Origin: an uncultured Ruminococcus sp.
GTDB lineage: Bacteria > Bacillota_A > Clostridia > Oscillospirales > Ruminococcaceae
Assembly: GCA_946629405.1 (NCBI GenBank)
Contig: CAMOXW010000013.1
Span: 1 to 14,095 of the forward strand
Reading direction: 5' to 3'
Length of the DNA: 14,095 nt
Positions within the stretch are counted from its first letter, which is position 1; every line of letters starts with the position of its first letter. The position numbers and the translations under genes are program-made. Below the pieces are notes generated by a model, which was given only the letters and a program-made list of their open reading frames with translations, was not told the origin of the DNA and searched no databases. Shown piece by piece: positions 1 through 6,608 of this stretch.

Positions 1-1
1 A

Positions 2-1186
2 AATACCCTCGTTACAGGCTATGACATCATCTTCTTCTGGGTTATCCGTATGATGTTCAGCGGTCTGGAGAATATGGGCAAGGTCCCCTTCGACACAGTT
101 CTTATCCACGGACTTGTCCGCGATGCACAGGGTCGCAAGATGTCAAAGTCGCTCGGAAACGGTATCGACCCGCTCGAGGTTATCAACGAATACGGCGCTG
201 ATGCACTCAGATTTATGCTCGCGACCGGCAACTCTCCCGGAAACGATATGCGCTATATCGACGACAAGGTAAAGGCTGCCCGTAACTTTGCAAATAAGCT
301 CTGGAACGCTTCACGTTTCATTATGATGAACCTCCCCGAGGACTTCGAGTTCAAGGGACTTCCTGCTGAGCTTGAATCAGAGGACAAGTGGCTCATTAAC
401 AAGTTCAATCAGCTTGCAAAGGAAGTAAACGAAAACCTTGACAAGTATGAGCTCGGTGTTGCTTCACAGAAGATATATGACTTCATCTGGGATGTTTACT
501 GCGACTGGTACATTGAGCTCACAAAGCCGAGAATACAGGCAGGCGGCGAAACAAAGGCAAAGGCTCAGGCTGTCCTCGTATGGGCAATGCAGGGTATGCT
601 GAAGCTCCTTCACCCCTTTATGCCGTTCATCACTGAGGAGATATGGCAGGTACTCAACAACGAGAAGTCCATGATAATCCTCGAAACTTATCCGACTTAC
701 GACAGCTCTGTTGACTACTCCGCAGAGGAACGCGATTTCGAGAAGATAATCTCCGCTATCAAGGCGGTGAGAAACGTCCGCACAGAGATGAACGTACCGC
801 CGTCGGTAAAGGCAAAGCTCCTTATTGAAACTGCTGATGCAGAGCTTTTCAACAGCTGCGCTGTATTCTTCGAGAAGCTTGCTTCCGCTTCATCTGTTGA
901 AACGGGCGAAAGCCTTGCACACGAAAACTGCGCTAATGCTGTTACAGATTCCGCGCGTATCTTCATCCCTATGGATGAGCTTGTTGACAAGGAAAAGGAA
1001 TTAGCTCGCCTTGAAAAGGAAAAGGCAAAGGTACAGAAGGACATTGACTTCCTCAGCGGAAAACTCAATAATCAGGGCTTTGTATCAAAGGCCCCCGCTC
1101 AGCTCATCGAGGCTGAAAAGGCAAAGCTTGCAAAGGCTCAGGAGAAAATGGCAAAGATCGAGCAGTCTATGGCAGCTTTCAGATGA
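2..1186 (+). CDS. valS: Valyl-tRNA synthetase, C-terminal part (5'-truncated by window edge)
   Basis: Cytoplasmic class I aminoacyl-tRNA synthetase that charges tRNA-Val. The frame is open from the window's first bases, so the N-terminal half (Rossmann HIGH motif and editing domain) lies outside. The visible 394 residues begin in the catalytic core with an FFWVIRMMFSG stretch. The KMSKS loop is at 137-151, in the context GRKMSKSLGNGIDP. An alpha-helical anticodon-binding domain follows (about 390-800, including the tryptophan-rich IWDVYCDWYIELTKPRI segment). The protein ends with the lysine/glutamate-rich coiled-coil arm typical of ValS (about 970-1183), so the C-terminus looks complete. The coiled-coil arm and the GNGIDP context after KMSKS favour ValS over IleRS or LeuRS. 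A HIT gene relic and a terminator follow. The assignment is firm; only the start is unknown. Confidence 0.97.
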   Translation, partial: NTLVTGYDIIFFWVIRMMFSGLENMGKVPFDTVLIHGLVRDAQGRKMSKSLGNGIDPLEVINEYGADALRFMLATGNSPGNDMRYIDDKVKAARNFANKLWNASRFIMMNLPEDFEFKGLPAELESEDKWLINKFNQLAKEVNENLDKYELGVASQKIYDFIWDVYCDWYIELTKPRIQAGGETKAKAQAVLVWAMQGMLKLLHPFMPFITEEIWQVLNNEKSMIILETYPTYDSSVDYSAEERDFEKIISAIKAVRNVRTEMNVPPSVKAKLLIETADAELFNSCAVFFEKLASASSVETGESLAHENCANAVTDSARIFIPMDELVDKEKELARLEKEKAKVQKDIDFLSGKLNNQGFVSKAPAQLIEAEKAKLAKAQEKMAKIEQSMAAFR

Positions 1187-1194
1187 TGCGCGAA

Positions 1195-1370
1195 GATGTT
1201 TTCAACTATGTTTCAGTGCATGACAGTCGGTACCTCATTTCCATATCCATATTATTCCGCGAAAAAAGGATGATGGAATAGATGCTTGGACCAGATTTGA
1301 AGGTGCAAAGGAAGATATTCAAACTGTATTTGAGAAAGTCAGGATAAAGGCAAATTCCTGTTTATCTTAG
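1195..1370 (+). pseudogene. HIT-family (histidine triad) protein, decayed C-terminal fragment
   Basis: Frame 1224-1370 (48 codons, then TAG) encodes QSVPHFHIHIIPRKKDDG, followed by an acidic/aromatic helix containing AWTRFEGAKEDIQ. HFHIHII fits the HIT signature H-x-H-x-H-x-x, and the flanking Q-S-V-P and I-P-R also match HIT nucleotide hydrolases/transferases. The frame has no ATG, GTG or TTG, and is closed upstream by TGA (1221-1223) where the family normally has the glycine of a G-Q pair. In the next frame, 1195-1224 reads DVFNYVSVHD, which could be the preceding strand after a frameshift; that part is weak. About the first two-thirds of a normal HIT protein (roughly 110-140 residues) is missing, so I call it a relic even though the triad codons are intact. 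It sits between valS and its terminator. Confidence 0.72.
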
Positions 1371-1383
1371 AAACATAAATAAG

Positions 1384-1428
1384 CACAATGCCCCCGAGCA
1401 AAGCGCTCCGGGGCATTGTGTTTTTTTT
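1384..1428 (+). terminator. Bidirectional rho-independent terminator
   Basis: CACAATGCCCC (1384-1394) pairs with GGGGCATTGTG (1410-1420). After one C-C mismatch an inner GAGC/GCTC helix extends the stem. Eight T residues follow at 1421-1428, which gives plus-strand termination for valS. Read on the minus strand, the same stem is followed by a T-rich stretch (CTTATTTATGTTT), so it probably also ends the convergent alarmone synthetase transcript. Confidence 0.92.
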
Positions 1429-1483
1429 ATTCCGCCCTCATGAGTGACGTACAAACTGCAAGATAACACTCAGAGAAGCAGGG

Positions 1484-2188
1484 TCATCTGATTACGTTGC
1501 GGATATTCTGCATACGGCGGTCCCAGTCGGCGCTCTGGTCGGCACAGACCTTCATTTCGCCGGAGAGAAATCTGAGCTGGGCGGCGGAAAGGTCCTTCTT
1601 GTATCTGAGCTTATGCTCGAGGCTTGCCCAGAAGTCCATAGCGATAGTTCTTAACTGCACCTCGACCTTGATAGGTCTTTTTTCATGCTCAAGGAAGATA
1701 GGCACCTCAACGATAAGGTGGAGGCTGCGGTAGCCGTTGGGCTTCGGGCTGCGGATATAGTCCTTTTTGGCGATGAGCCGGATATCGTCCTGGGCGAGAA
1801 AGCAGTCCGCGAGGTGGTAGATATCCTGTATAAAGGAGCAGACCACGCGCACTCCGGCAATATCACTTATGTGCTGCTCTATTGATTCAAAATTCCTGTC
1901 GATACCCTTTGAGACTATCTTCTTGTAAAGGCTGCCGTAGCTCTTTATCCTTGATTGTATAAACTCTATCGGGTTGCTTTCACCATTCAGCGAGAACTGC
2001 TCGTTGAGTACCTTGAACTTTGTTTCTATCTCCATGATAGCACATTTGTAATACATGAAGAAATGCTGAACAGGCATAAGATTCTTGTCCATTGCCGCGA
2101 TAAATTCGCTCTCCGTCATTTCGGTGAGGGCGAGGTCACGGATGTTTTTGAGTTCCGTTTGTTCATTTCGGAGTGATAATTCATTCAT
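1484..2188 (-). CDS. Small alarmone synthetase (GTP pyrophosphokinase, RelQ-like)
   Basis: Cytoplasmic enzyme predicted to transfer pyrophosphate from ATP to GTP or GDP, making (p)ppGpp for the stringent response. At 234 residues it contains only a synthetase (RelA/SpoT) domain. The HD hydrolase domain and the TGS/ACT regulatory domains of full-length Rel are absent. Visible motifs: RIKSYGSLYKK at 80-90 (ATP-binding basic loop), DIAGVR at 109-114 (metal-binding Asp), DYIRSPKPNGYRSLH at 143-157 (G-loop substrate site), EVQLRT at 176-181, and DFWASLEHKLRY at 185-196. The order and length fit RelQ/YjbM more than RelP, but without alignment the subclass is tentative. The ATG at 2188 follows AGAAGGAA about 13 bases upstream, a somewhat long spacing. 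It lies downstream of the MATE gene but has its own consensus promoter. Confidence 0.93.
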   Translation of the reverse strand: MNELSLRNEQTELKNIRDLALTEMTESEFIAAMDKNLMPVQHFFMYYKCAIMEIETKFKVLNEQFSLNGESNPIEFIQSRIKSYGSLYKKIVSKGIDRNFESIEQHISDIAGVRVVCSFIQDIYHLADCFLAQDDIRLIAKKDYIRSPKPNGYRSLHLIVEVPIFLEHEKRPIKVEVQLRTIAMDFWASLEHKLRYKKDLSAAQLRFLSGEMKVCADQSADWDRRMQNIRNVIR

Positions 2189-2275
2189 TATTTTATTTCA
2201 ATTCCTTCTGATTTCATGTCAAGCCGGGCTGTTAAATGGACTGCCGGCCTGCCGGACATTCCGCCCCATATTATA

Positions 2276-2304
2276 ATTATACTAAATCTTCAATGAAATG
2301 TCAA
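2276..2304 (-). promoter_or_regulatory. Consensus sigma-A promoter for the alarmone synthetase
   Basis: On the minus strand, TTGACA (2304-2299) is followed by exactly 17 bp and TATAAT (2281-2276), a perfect match to both consensus hexamers. The predicted leader to the ATG at 2188 is about 80 nt. The TGA stop of the upstream MATE gene (2303-2301) is the TGA inside the TTGACA box. No terminator separates the two genes, so MATE read-through could add to synthetase expression. Confidence 0.88.
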
Positions 2305-3671
2305 CCGTTTTGTACATCTTTTTCGCGCTGATCCCTTGTGAGGTTTTTCAACCAGCGGAATTTCATGTAGTGCCGGTAGACCGCCGGTATCTTCACAAAT
2401 TCATCCAGCGTGAGTATCGCCGCTACCGCTATGACCGGCAGCTTCAGCACGAACGCTCCAAGAAGTCCGAGCGGCACGACCACGCACCACAGCGTCACCA
2501 CGTCGCACACCATGCCGAACCGCGTGTCGCCGCCTGCCGGAAATATCCCCGAAATTATCGTGGAATTCAGCGAGTTGCCAATTATATAATACGACGCCAG
2601 CAGCATCATGTATTTAAGATAATGCTGTGCCTGACCGCTCAGATGTATTACGCCCAGCACAAGCGGCGTGAGCGCAAGTATCACCAGCCCGGAGAGCGCT
2701 CCCACAAGCACCGAGAACCGCACAAAGCTGCCGCCTGCTTTCCGCGCCTTTTCAAGCTCGTTCCTGCCGAGCATACCGCCGATGATTATCCCTACTCCGG
2801 AGGCAATGCCCCAGCAGAAGCTTGCGATGATGCTGCGGACAATGCTCGCTATCGAATTTGCAGCGGTCGCATCACTGCCGAGATGCCCCATGATAACCGA
2901 GTACATCGTCACTCCGCACCCCCAGCCGATCTGATTTATCAGTATCGGAAAGGTATATTTCCAGTAGTCACGGTGCAGCTCCCGGCTTCCCAGCAGCATA
3001 AGTTTTGGGTGAAGGACCGGACACTTCCGCCTTATGACAGCGTGGGCGACGAGCACAGCCTCGAACACCTTTGAGATCACTGTCGCAAGAGCAGCGCCGC
3101 TTATCCCCATTTCCGGGAATATCCACGCACCGAATATCAGGCAGTAGTTCAGAATTATGTTCAATACAACAGACGCAGAGCCAATAAATGAACTCAGCTT
3201 CGCCCTCCCGCATATCTTCATTATGCCGAAATATGCCTGTGTGAAGCCGGTCAGAACATATGAGAGCGATACCGTCCTCAGATAATCCGCTCCGGCTGCT
3301 ATGAGCTTGTCATCCGAAGTGAACAGCTTCATAAGCGGCTCAGGAACAACTGCTGCCGCAAGGGTGAACACTGTACCGACAAGCAGCGAGTAGCGCATCG
3401 TCACCGCAAGCACCTCCTCAACGGAGCGCTTGTCCCCTTTTCCCCAATACTGCGCCGCAAGTACATTGCAGCCAAACACGAATGCACCGTAGAACAGGCT
3501 GTATACAAAGGCTGTCTGCCCCGCGAGCGAGGATGCAGAAAGCGAATCCTGGTCGAGAAAACCAAGCATGAAGGCATCGCTTGCCGTAACAAGGGACGCC
3601 ATGAGAAACTGAAATGCGATAGGGGTCACTATCGCAAATAATTCGCGGTAGATCTGTTTTTTACTGTACAA
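2301..3671 (-). CDS. MATE-family multidrug/cation efflux transporter
   Basis: Integral membrane protein of 456 residues with about 12 hydrophobic segments, the normal size for MATE exporters, which expel cationic drugs or metabolites using Na+ or H+ gradients. The N-terminus (ELFAIVTPIAFQFLMASLVTASDAFMLGFLD) carries the typical first helix, with an acidic residue (Asp32) where family members have the ion-linked DxxMxG-like motif. A second half repeats the fold, starting near residue 235 with YWKYTFPILINQIGWG. The start is TTG at 3671; the nearby ATG at 3679 is out of frame. A purine-rich GAGAAAGAGA lies just upstream. It is transcribed divergently from the Mrp gene. The substrate cannot be read from the sequence; clustering with Mrp or the alarmone synthetase does not establish one. 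Confidence 0.93.
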   Translation of the reverse strand: MYSKKQIYRELFAIVTPIAFQFLMASLVTASDAFMLGFLDQDSLSASSLAGQTAFVYSLFYGAFVFGCNVLAAQYWGKGDKRSVEEVLAVTMRYSLLVGTVFTLAAAVVPEPLMKLFTSDDKLIAAGADYLRTVSLSYVLTGFTQAYFGIMKICGRAKLSSFIGSASVVLNIILNYCLIFGAWIFPEMGISGAALATVISKVFEAVLVAHAVIRRKCPVLHPKLMLLGSRELHRDYWKYTFPILINQIGWGCGVTMYSVIMGHLGSDATAANSIASIVRSIIASFCWGIASGVGIIIGGMLGRNELEKARKAGGSFVRFSVLVGALSGLVILALTPLVLGVIHLSGQAQHYLKYMMLLASYYIIGNSLNSTIISGIFPAGGDTRFGMVCDVVTLWCVVVPLGLLGAFVLKLPVIAVAAILTLDEFVKIPAVYRHYMKFRWLKNLTRDQREKDVQNG

Positions 3672-3702
3672 AAAATCATCTCTTTCTCAGGTCACTCAGA
3701 AT

Positions 3703-3731
3703 AGTATATCACATAGCTGCTGCAAAATCAA
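3703..3731 (-). promoter_or_regulatory. Promoter for the MATE transporter
   Basis: On the minus strand, TTGATT (3731-3726) is followed by 17 bp and TATACT (3708-3703), about 30 bases upstream of the TTG start at 3671. It faces away from the Mrp promoter, with about 56 bp between the two -35 boxes. Confidence 0.75.
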
Positions 3732-3737
3732 GCCATT

Positions 3738-3802
3738 TTTCCGATTAAGAGAAATTTGCAGGCTAAAAGCTGTTCTCTGGCCCGGGCTTGACTAATCGGA
3801 AA
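3738..3802. promoter_or_regulatory. 10-bp inverted repeat between divergent MATE and Mrp promoters (possible operator)
   Basis: TTTCCGATTA (3738-3747) has an exact inverted copy TAATCGGAAA (3793-3802), 45 bp apart. The left arm lies just upstream of the MATE -35 box. The right arm overlaps the last base of the Mrp -35 box and its spacer. This placement suits a regulator bridging or repressing both promoters, but no regulator gene is adjacent and the function is inferred only from symmetry and position. Confidence 0.45.
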
Positions 3803-3816
3803 TAATGGGGTATAAT
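3788..3816 (+). promoter_or_regulatory. Promoter for the Mrp/NBP35 gene
   Basis: TTGACT (3788-3793), 17-bp spacer, TATAAT (3811-3816), placed about 30 bases before the ATG at 3847. The leader is short, and the ribosome-binding site AAGGAG is at 3833-3838. Confidence 0.87.
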
Positions 3817-3846
3817 AATAGTATTCTATTCTAAGGAGTGTTTCTA

Positions 3847-4665
3847 ATGAGTGATTGTACACATGACTGCTCTTCCTGCGGAAGCGACTGTGCAAGCAGA
3901 ACAGAGCCTCAGAGTATGCTCGAAAAGCCTAACCAGATGAGCAGCATCGGCAAGGTCATCGGTGTTGTAAGCGGCAAGGGCGGCGTCGGTAAGACCCTCG
4001 TTTCCTCTATGCTCGCCGTTTCCATGCAGAGAGCCGGTAAAAAAGTCGGCATACTTGATGCCGATATCACAGGCCCCTCCGTCCCGAAGGCTTTCGGTGT
4101 CCACGAAAAAGCCGACGCCTGCGAGTTCGGCATCATCCCCGTAAAAAGCAAAATGGGTATCGACGTTATGTCCGTTAATCTTCTCCTCGAAAACGAGAGC
4201 GATCCCGTCGTATGGCGCGGACCTGTTATCGCAGGTGTTGTAAAGCAGTTCTGGACTGACGTTATCTGGAAGGATATAGACTGCCTCGTCGTTGATATGC
4301 CCCCTGGAACAGGCGACGTTCCGCTTACTGTGTTCCAGTCGCTCCCCGTAAACGGCATTGTCATCGTGACTTCACCGCAGGAGCTCGTTTCCATGATCGT
4401 TGAGAAGGCGGTCAAAATGGCTAAGCTCATGAATATCCCGATCCTCGGAATAATCGAGAATATGAGCTACTATGAATGTCCTGACTGCGGAAAACGCCAC
4501 AATATCTACGGTGAAAGCCACATCGACGAGATCGCCGCTCAGTACGACATCCCCGTTCTTGCAAAGCTCCCGATCTGCACCGATCTTGCCAAGCACTGCG
4601 ATCAGGGTACTATCGAGCTCTTTGAGGGCGAATGGCTCAATGAAGCTGTTGAAAAAATAATGTGA
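3847..4665 (+). CDS. Mrp/NBP35-family Fe-S cluster carrier P-loop ATPase
   Basis: Cytoplasmic ATPase of the Mrp/ApbC/NBP35 group, which binds a transient 4Fe-4S cluster and passes it to apo-proteins. The protein has 272 residues. A deviant Walker A motif GKGGVGKT (43-50) carries the signature lysine of the MinD/Mrp class. DADITGPSVPK (71-81) and VVDMPPGTGD (148-157) are the switch and Walker B regions. CPDC (211-214) supplies the conserved CxxC that bridges a cluster in the dimer. The first 15 residues hold four cysteines (C4, C8, C11, C15), recalling but not matching NBP35 N-terminal cluster spacing. I chose the ATG at 3847, with AAGGAG eight bases upstream; a GTG at 3838 in the same frame overlaps that ribosome-binding site and is unlikely. 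It is monocistronic, with its own promoter and terminator. Confidence 0.94.
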   Translation: MSDCTHDCSSCGSDCASRTEPQSMLEKPNQMSSIGKVIGVVSGKGGVGKTLVSSMLAVSMQRAGKKVGILDADITGPSVPKAFGVHEKADACEFGIIPVKSKMGIDVMSVNLLLENESDPVVWRGPVIAGVVKQFWTDVIWKDIDCLVVDMPPGTGDVPLTVFQSLPVNGIVIVTSPQELVSMIVEKAVKMAKLMNIPILGIIENMSYYECPDCGKRHNIYGESHIDEIAAQYDIPVLAKLPICTDLAKHCDQGTIELFEGEWLNEAVEKIM

Positions 4666-4676
4666 TCCCAACAAAG

Positions 4677-4705
4677 AAAGCCATAGGTTGACCTATGGCT
4701 TTTTT
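4677..4705. terminator. Bidirectional terminator between Mrp and the convergent PHP operon
   Basis: AAAGCCATAGG (4677-4687), loop TTGA, CCTATGGCTTT (4692-4702), with T residues at 4700-4705. This is a perfect 11-bp stem followed by U's on the plus strand, so it ends the Mrp transcript. Read in reverse it is followed by CTTTG. The TAA stop of the 57-residue minus-strand ORF (4706-4704) overlaps the T-run, so both convergent units finish on one hairpin. Confidence 0.9.
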
Positions 4706-4877
4706 ACGTCTCCTTATGCTCCTCTATTTCAAAGTCCTTGATATCAAGCCCGGACTGCTGGAGAAAAAGCTTCGCCTGACGTATCGTCCTGAAGCGCCTC
4801 GCTGTCTCCTGATCGAGAACTCTCAGCCGCGCCGTACAAAGGTACTGCCCATTTTTTTCCCTGAGATTATAGTACAT
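4704..4877 (-). CDS. Small protein of unknown function (57 aa), last gene of the PHP operon
   Basis: I do not recognise this protein. It starts MYYNLREKNGQYLCT and ends GLDIKDFEIEEHKET. The first third could form two short beta strands (YYNLREK, QYLCTARLRVLD). A basic helix (ETARRFRTIRQAKLFLQQ) and an acidic tail follow. There is no signal peptide or membrane segment. The case for a real gene: its ATG (4877-4875) comes directly after the TGA of the DUF218 gene (4880-4878), GGGG lies eight to nine bases upstream, and the frame runs unbroken to a terminator. It sits on the only strand transcribed there. Its position suggests translational coupling with the upstream gene. The plus-strand frame over this stretch has no ribosome-binding site and lies past the Mrp terminator. 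Confidence 0.72.
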   Translation of the reverse strand: MYYNLREKNGQYLCTARLRVLDQETARRFRTIRQAKLFLQQSGLDIKDFEIEEHKET

Positions 4878-5666
4878 TCATACATCCCCTTTCACTGAAT
4901 AATATGCTATACCAAGCCATTCCCTCACCCAGTAGGACGGCAGAAGCCACCATGAGGTCGATGCCGAAAGGCTGTGGGTGCGTATTCCCTGCTTCTTTGC
5001 AAGCATTGATGCGCGGAGCTGATGATAACCGTCAGTAACTATGGTTATTTCCTCGCACAGCCCCTCCCGGCGGATGAGCTCCATTGAATAACGGAGATTC
5101 TGGCTGGTGTCATATGAGCGGTCCTCCATGTATATCCTTTCGGGAGCTATGCCCCTGCGGACAAGATAATCCTTCATGCACTGAGCCTCGCTCATTTTCT
5201 CATCGCTGCCCTTTCCTCCGGAAACTACGACCCTTGTGCCGCTGTGTCCTTCAAGATAGCTGCAAGCCCTGTCAAGCCTCTTTCTCAGCATCCTGCTCGG
5301 CTCGCCGTTCTTCACTCTGCATCCGAGGACAACAAGCGTCGTATCTCCGGACGGAGGTCTGTTCCTCGCCGAGCGTATCATGAATACGCTTATTGCCGCA
5401 GCATAGACCGTAAACAATACCGCTAATATGCACAGCACTGCAAAAGCTGCCCTGCCGGCACGGGTGCTCCTGAGGCTGCTGATGAGTGCAGCCGTTCTGC
5501 TGCGGAAGATGAACGCTGCCGCAAGTCCTCCGCTGACTGCCGCTCCGAAAATACCTCCGGCGTTCACGATACCGCGGAAAAGCGGCAGCATGAACCATAT
5601 CAGCATCAGCAGGGAAAGCACTGCCGGTAAGAGCCGCGTTCCCTCCCTTTCGATAAAGCCCGGCAT
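4878..5666 (-). CDS. DUF218/YdcF-SanA-ElyC family membrane protein
   Basis: A 262-residue protein with three predicted N-terminal membrane segments (about 12-30, 35-54 and 73-97) and a soluble DUF218 domain from about 109 to the end. Domain landmarks: LVVLGCRV (111-118), a glycine-rich VVVSGGKGSDEKMSEA stretch, an EDRSYDTSQN segment, and VTDGYHQLRA near the C-terminus. Members such as SanA and ElyC are linked to cell-envelope integrity and peptidoglycan precursor metabolism, but the biochemical reaction of most is not established, so I give no reaction. The gene begins three bases after the stop of the PHP gene and ends immediately before the ATG of the 57-residue ORF, so all three are probably cotranscribed. 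The ribosome-binding site is weak, consistent with coupled translation. Confidence 0.88.
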   Translation of the reverse strand: MPGFIEREGTRLLPAVLSLLMLIWFMLPLFRGIVNAGGIFGAAVSGGLAAAFIFRSRTAALISSLRSTRAGRAAFAVLCILAVLFTVYAAAISVFMIRSARNRPPSGDTTLVVLGCRVKNGEPSRMLRKRLDRACSYLEGHSGTRVVVSGGKGSDEKMSEAQCMKDYLVRRGIAPERIYMEDRSYDTSQNLRYSMELIRREGLCEEITIVTDGYHQLRASMLAKKQGIRTHSLSASTSWWLLPSYWVREWLGIAYYSVKGDV

Positions 5667-5669
5667 AGC

Positions 5670-6503
5670 TCAGAGCTTAGCCGAGAGCTTCAGTATCCTG
5701 TCGAGATTTTCCTTCGTGGTAGTCTCGCTGCCGAGGTGGGTCGGCACCGCGTTGTAAAGTCCGTGGAAGTCGGAGCCGCCGGTCTGTATAAGGCCATACT
5801 TCTCCGCGATAGCCGTAAGCTCGCTGCGGTAGGCTGCGTCCGCAGAGTAGTGACCGATCTCTACGCCGTCTATCTTGCCGCTTTTGGCAAGCTTCTCAAG
5901 AAGCTCAATATTGTCGTACTGCGCCGGATGTGCCATTACAGCAACGCCCTTTGCGGTATGGATAAGGTCTATGACAAAGTTTACATCGGGATATTCACGC
6001 TCGACATAGCAGCTTCCGGTCTTGGGGTTAAAAAGCTCCCTGTCGAGGTCACCGTAGAATTCGAGAGCGTAGCCGTAGCTGATGAGCGCACGCATGATGT
6101 GCTGCTTGAAGATGCTCTTGGATGAAGTGGTATGCTTTAGTATGCTTTCGAGAGTGATCGGGAATTTCTCCATTACTTTGGAGATCATTTCCTTTGAACA
6201 TTCCTTTCGTATTTCGCAGCATTTCAGGCAAAGTCCCTCGAGGCGGTCAGGTTTTCTGGGTGCATAGCAGAGGATATGCACCTTGCTGCTGCGCTCCTTG
6301 TCCCATGCGGAGAGCTCAACGCCGTGGAGTATCTTCACCCCGGCTCTTTCGCCGAGAACGTCAGCGCGTGAAAACGACGCCATAGTGTCGTGGTCTGTGA
6401 TGGAAAGCCAGTCTATATTTGTACGTCTTGCCTGATCTATGATGTCCTCGATGCCAAGCGAGCCGTCTGAAAGCTTTGTATGGCAGTGTAAATCGCAAAT
6501 CAT
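5670..6503 (-). CDS. PHP-domain phosphoesterase (YciV / RNase AM-like)
   Basis: A 277-residue metal-dependent phosphoesterase of the PHP superfamily. Proteins of this size and layout include 3',5'-nucleotide bisphosphate phosphatases and E. coli RNase AM (YciV), which trims rRNA 5' ends; which substrate applies here is inferred. Metal ligands visible in order: H6 and H8 (DLHCHTKLSDGS), D13, D37-H38 (ITDHDT), E63, H76 (KVHILCY), H192 (VMAHP), and D245 with H247 (GGSDFHG). The full set argues for an active enzyme. I chose the ATG at 6503 because GGAGG sits five bases upstream, at 6509-6513, and the family starts at this point. A longer in-frame start at 6620 would overrun the promoter. It is first in an operon with the DUF218 gene and the 57-residue ORF. 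Confidence 0.92.
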   Translation of the reverse strand: MICDLHCHTKLSDGSLGIEDIIDQARRTNIDWLSITDHDTMASFSRADVLGERAGVKILHGVELSAWDKERSSKVHILCYAPRKPDRLEGLCLKCCEIRKECSKEMISKVMEKFPITLESILKHTTSSKSIFKQHIMRALISYGYALEFYGDLDRELFNPKTGSCYVEREYPDVNFVIDLIHTAKGVAVMAHPAQYDNIELLEKLAKSGKIDGVEIGHYSADAAYRSELTAIAEKYGLIQTGGSDFHGLYNAVPTHLGSETTTKENLDRILKLSAKL

Positions 6504-6608
6504 GATATCCTCCCTCCCCGCAGGCAGAGCCGGCGGCGAAGCTGAAATTGACCGTCCGGAAGCATTCCGGAGGCTGGTTGAATGCACATTGTACAAAAAC
6601 CACCAATA

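Noticed and set aside
2298..3074. A 258-codon plus-strand open frame
   Set aside because: It lies wholly antisense to the MATE gene, is rich in His, Arg and Tyr with no recognisable domain, and has no ribosome-binding site. It is a shadow frame from GC-rich codons.
3838..3846. GTG at 3838 as the Mrp start codon
   Set aside because: The GTG overlaps the AAGGAG ribosome-binding site at 3833-3838. The ATG at 3847 has correct spacing and gives the expected MSDC N-terminus.
4695..4898. A 67-codon plus-strand frame after the Mrp gene
   Set aside because: It starts inside the Mrp terminator and has no ribosome-binding site. The opposite strand holds a better-supported 57-residue ORF.
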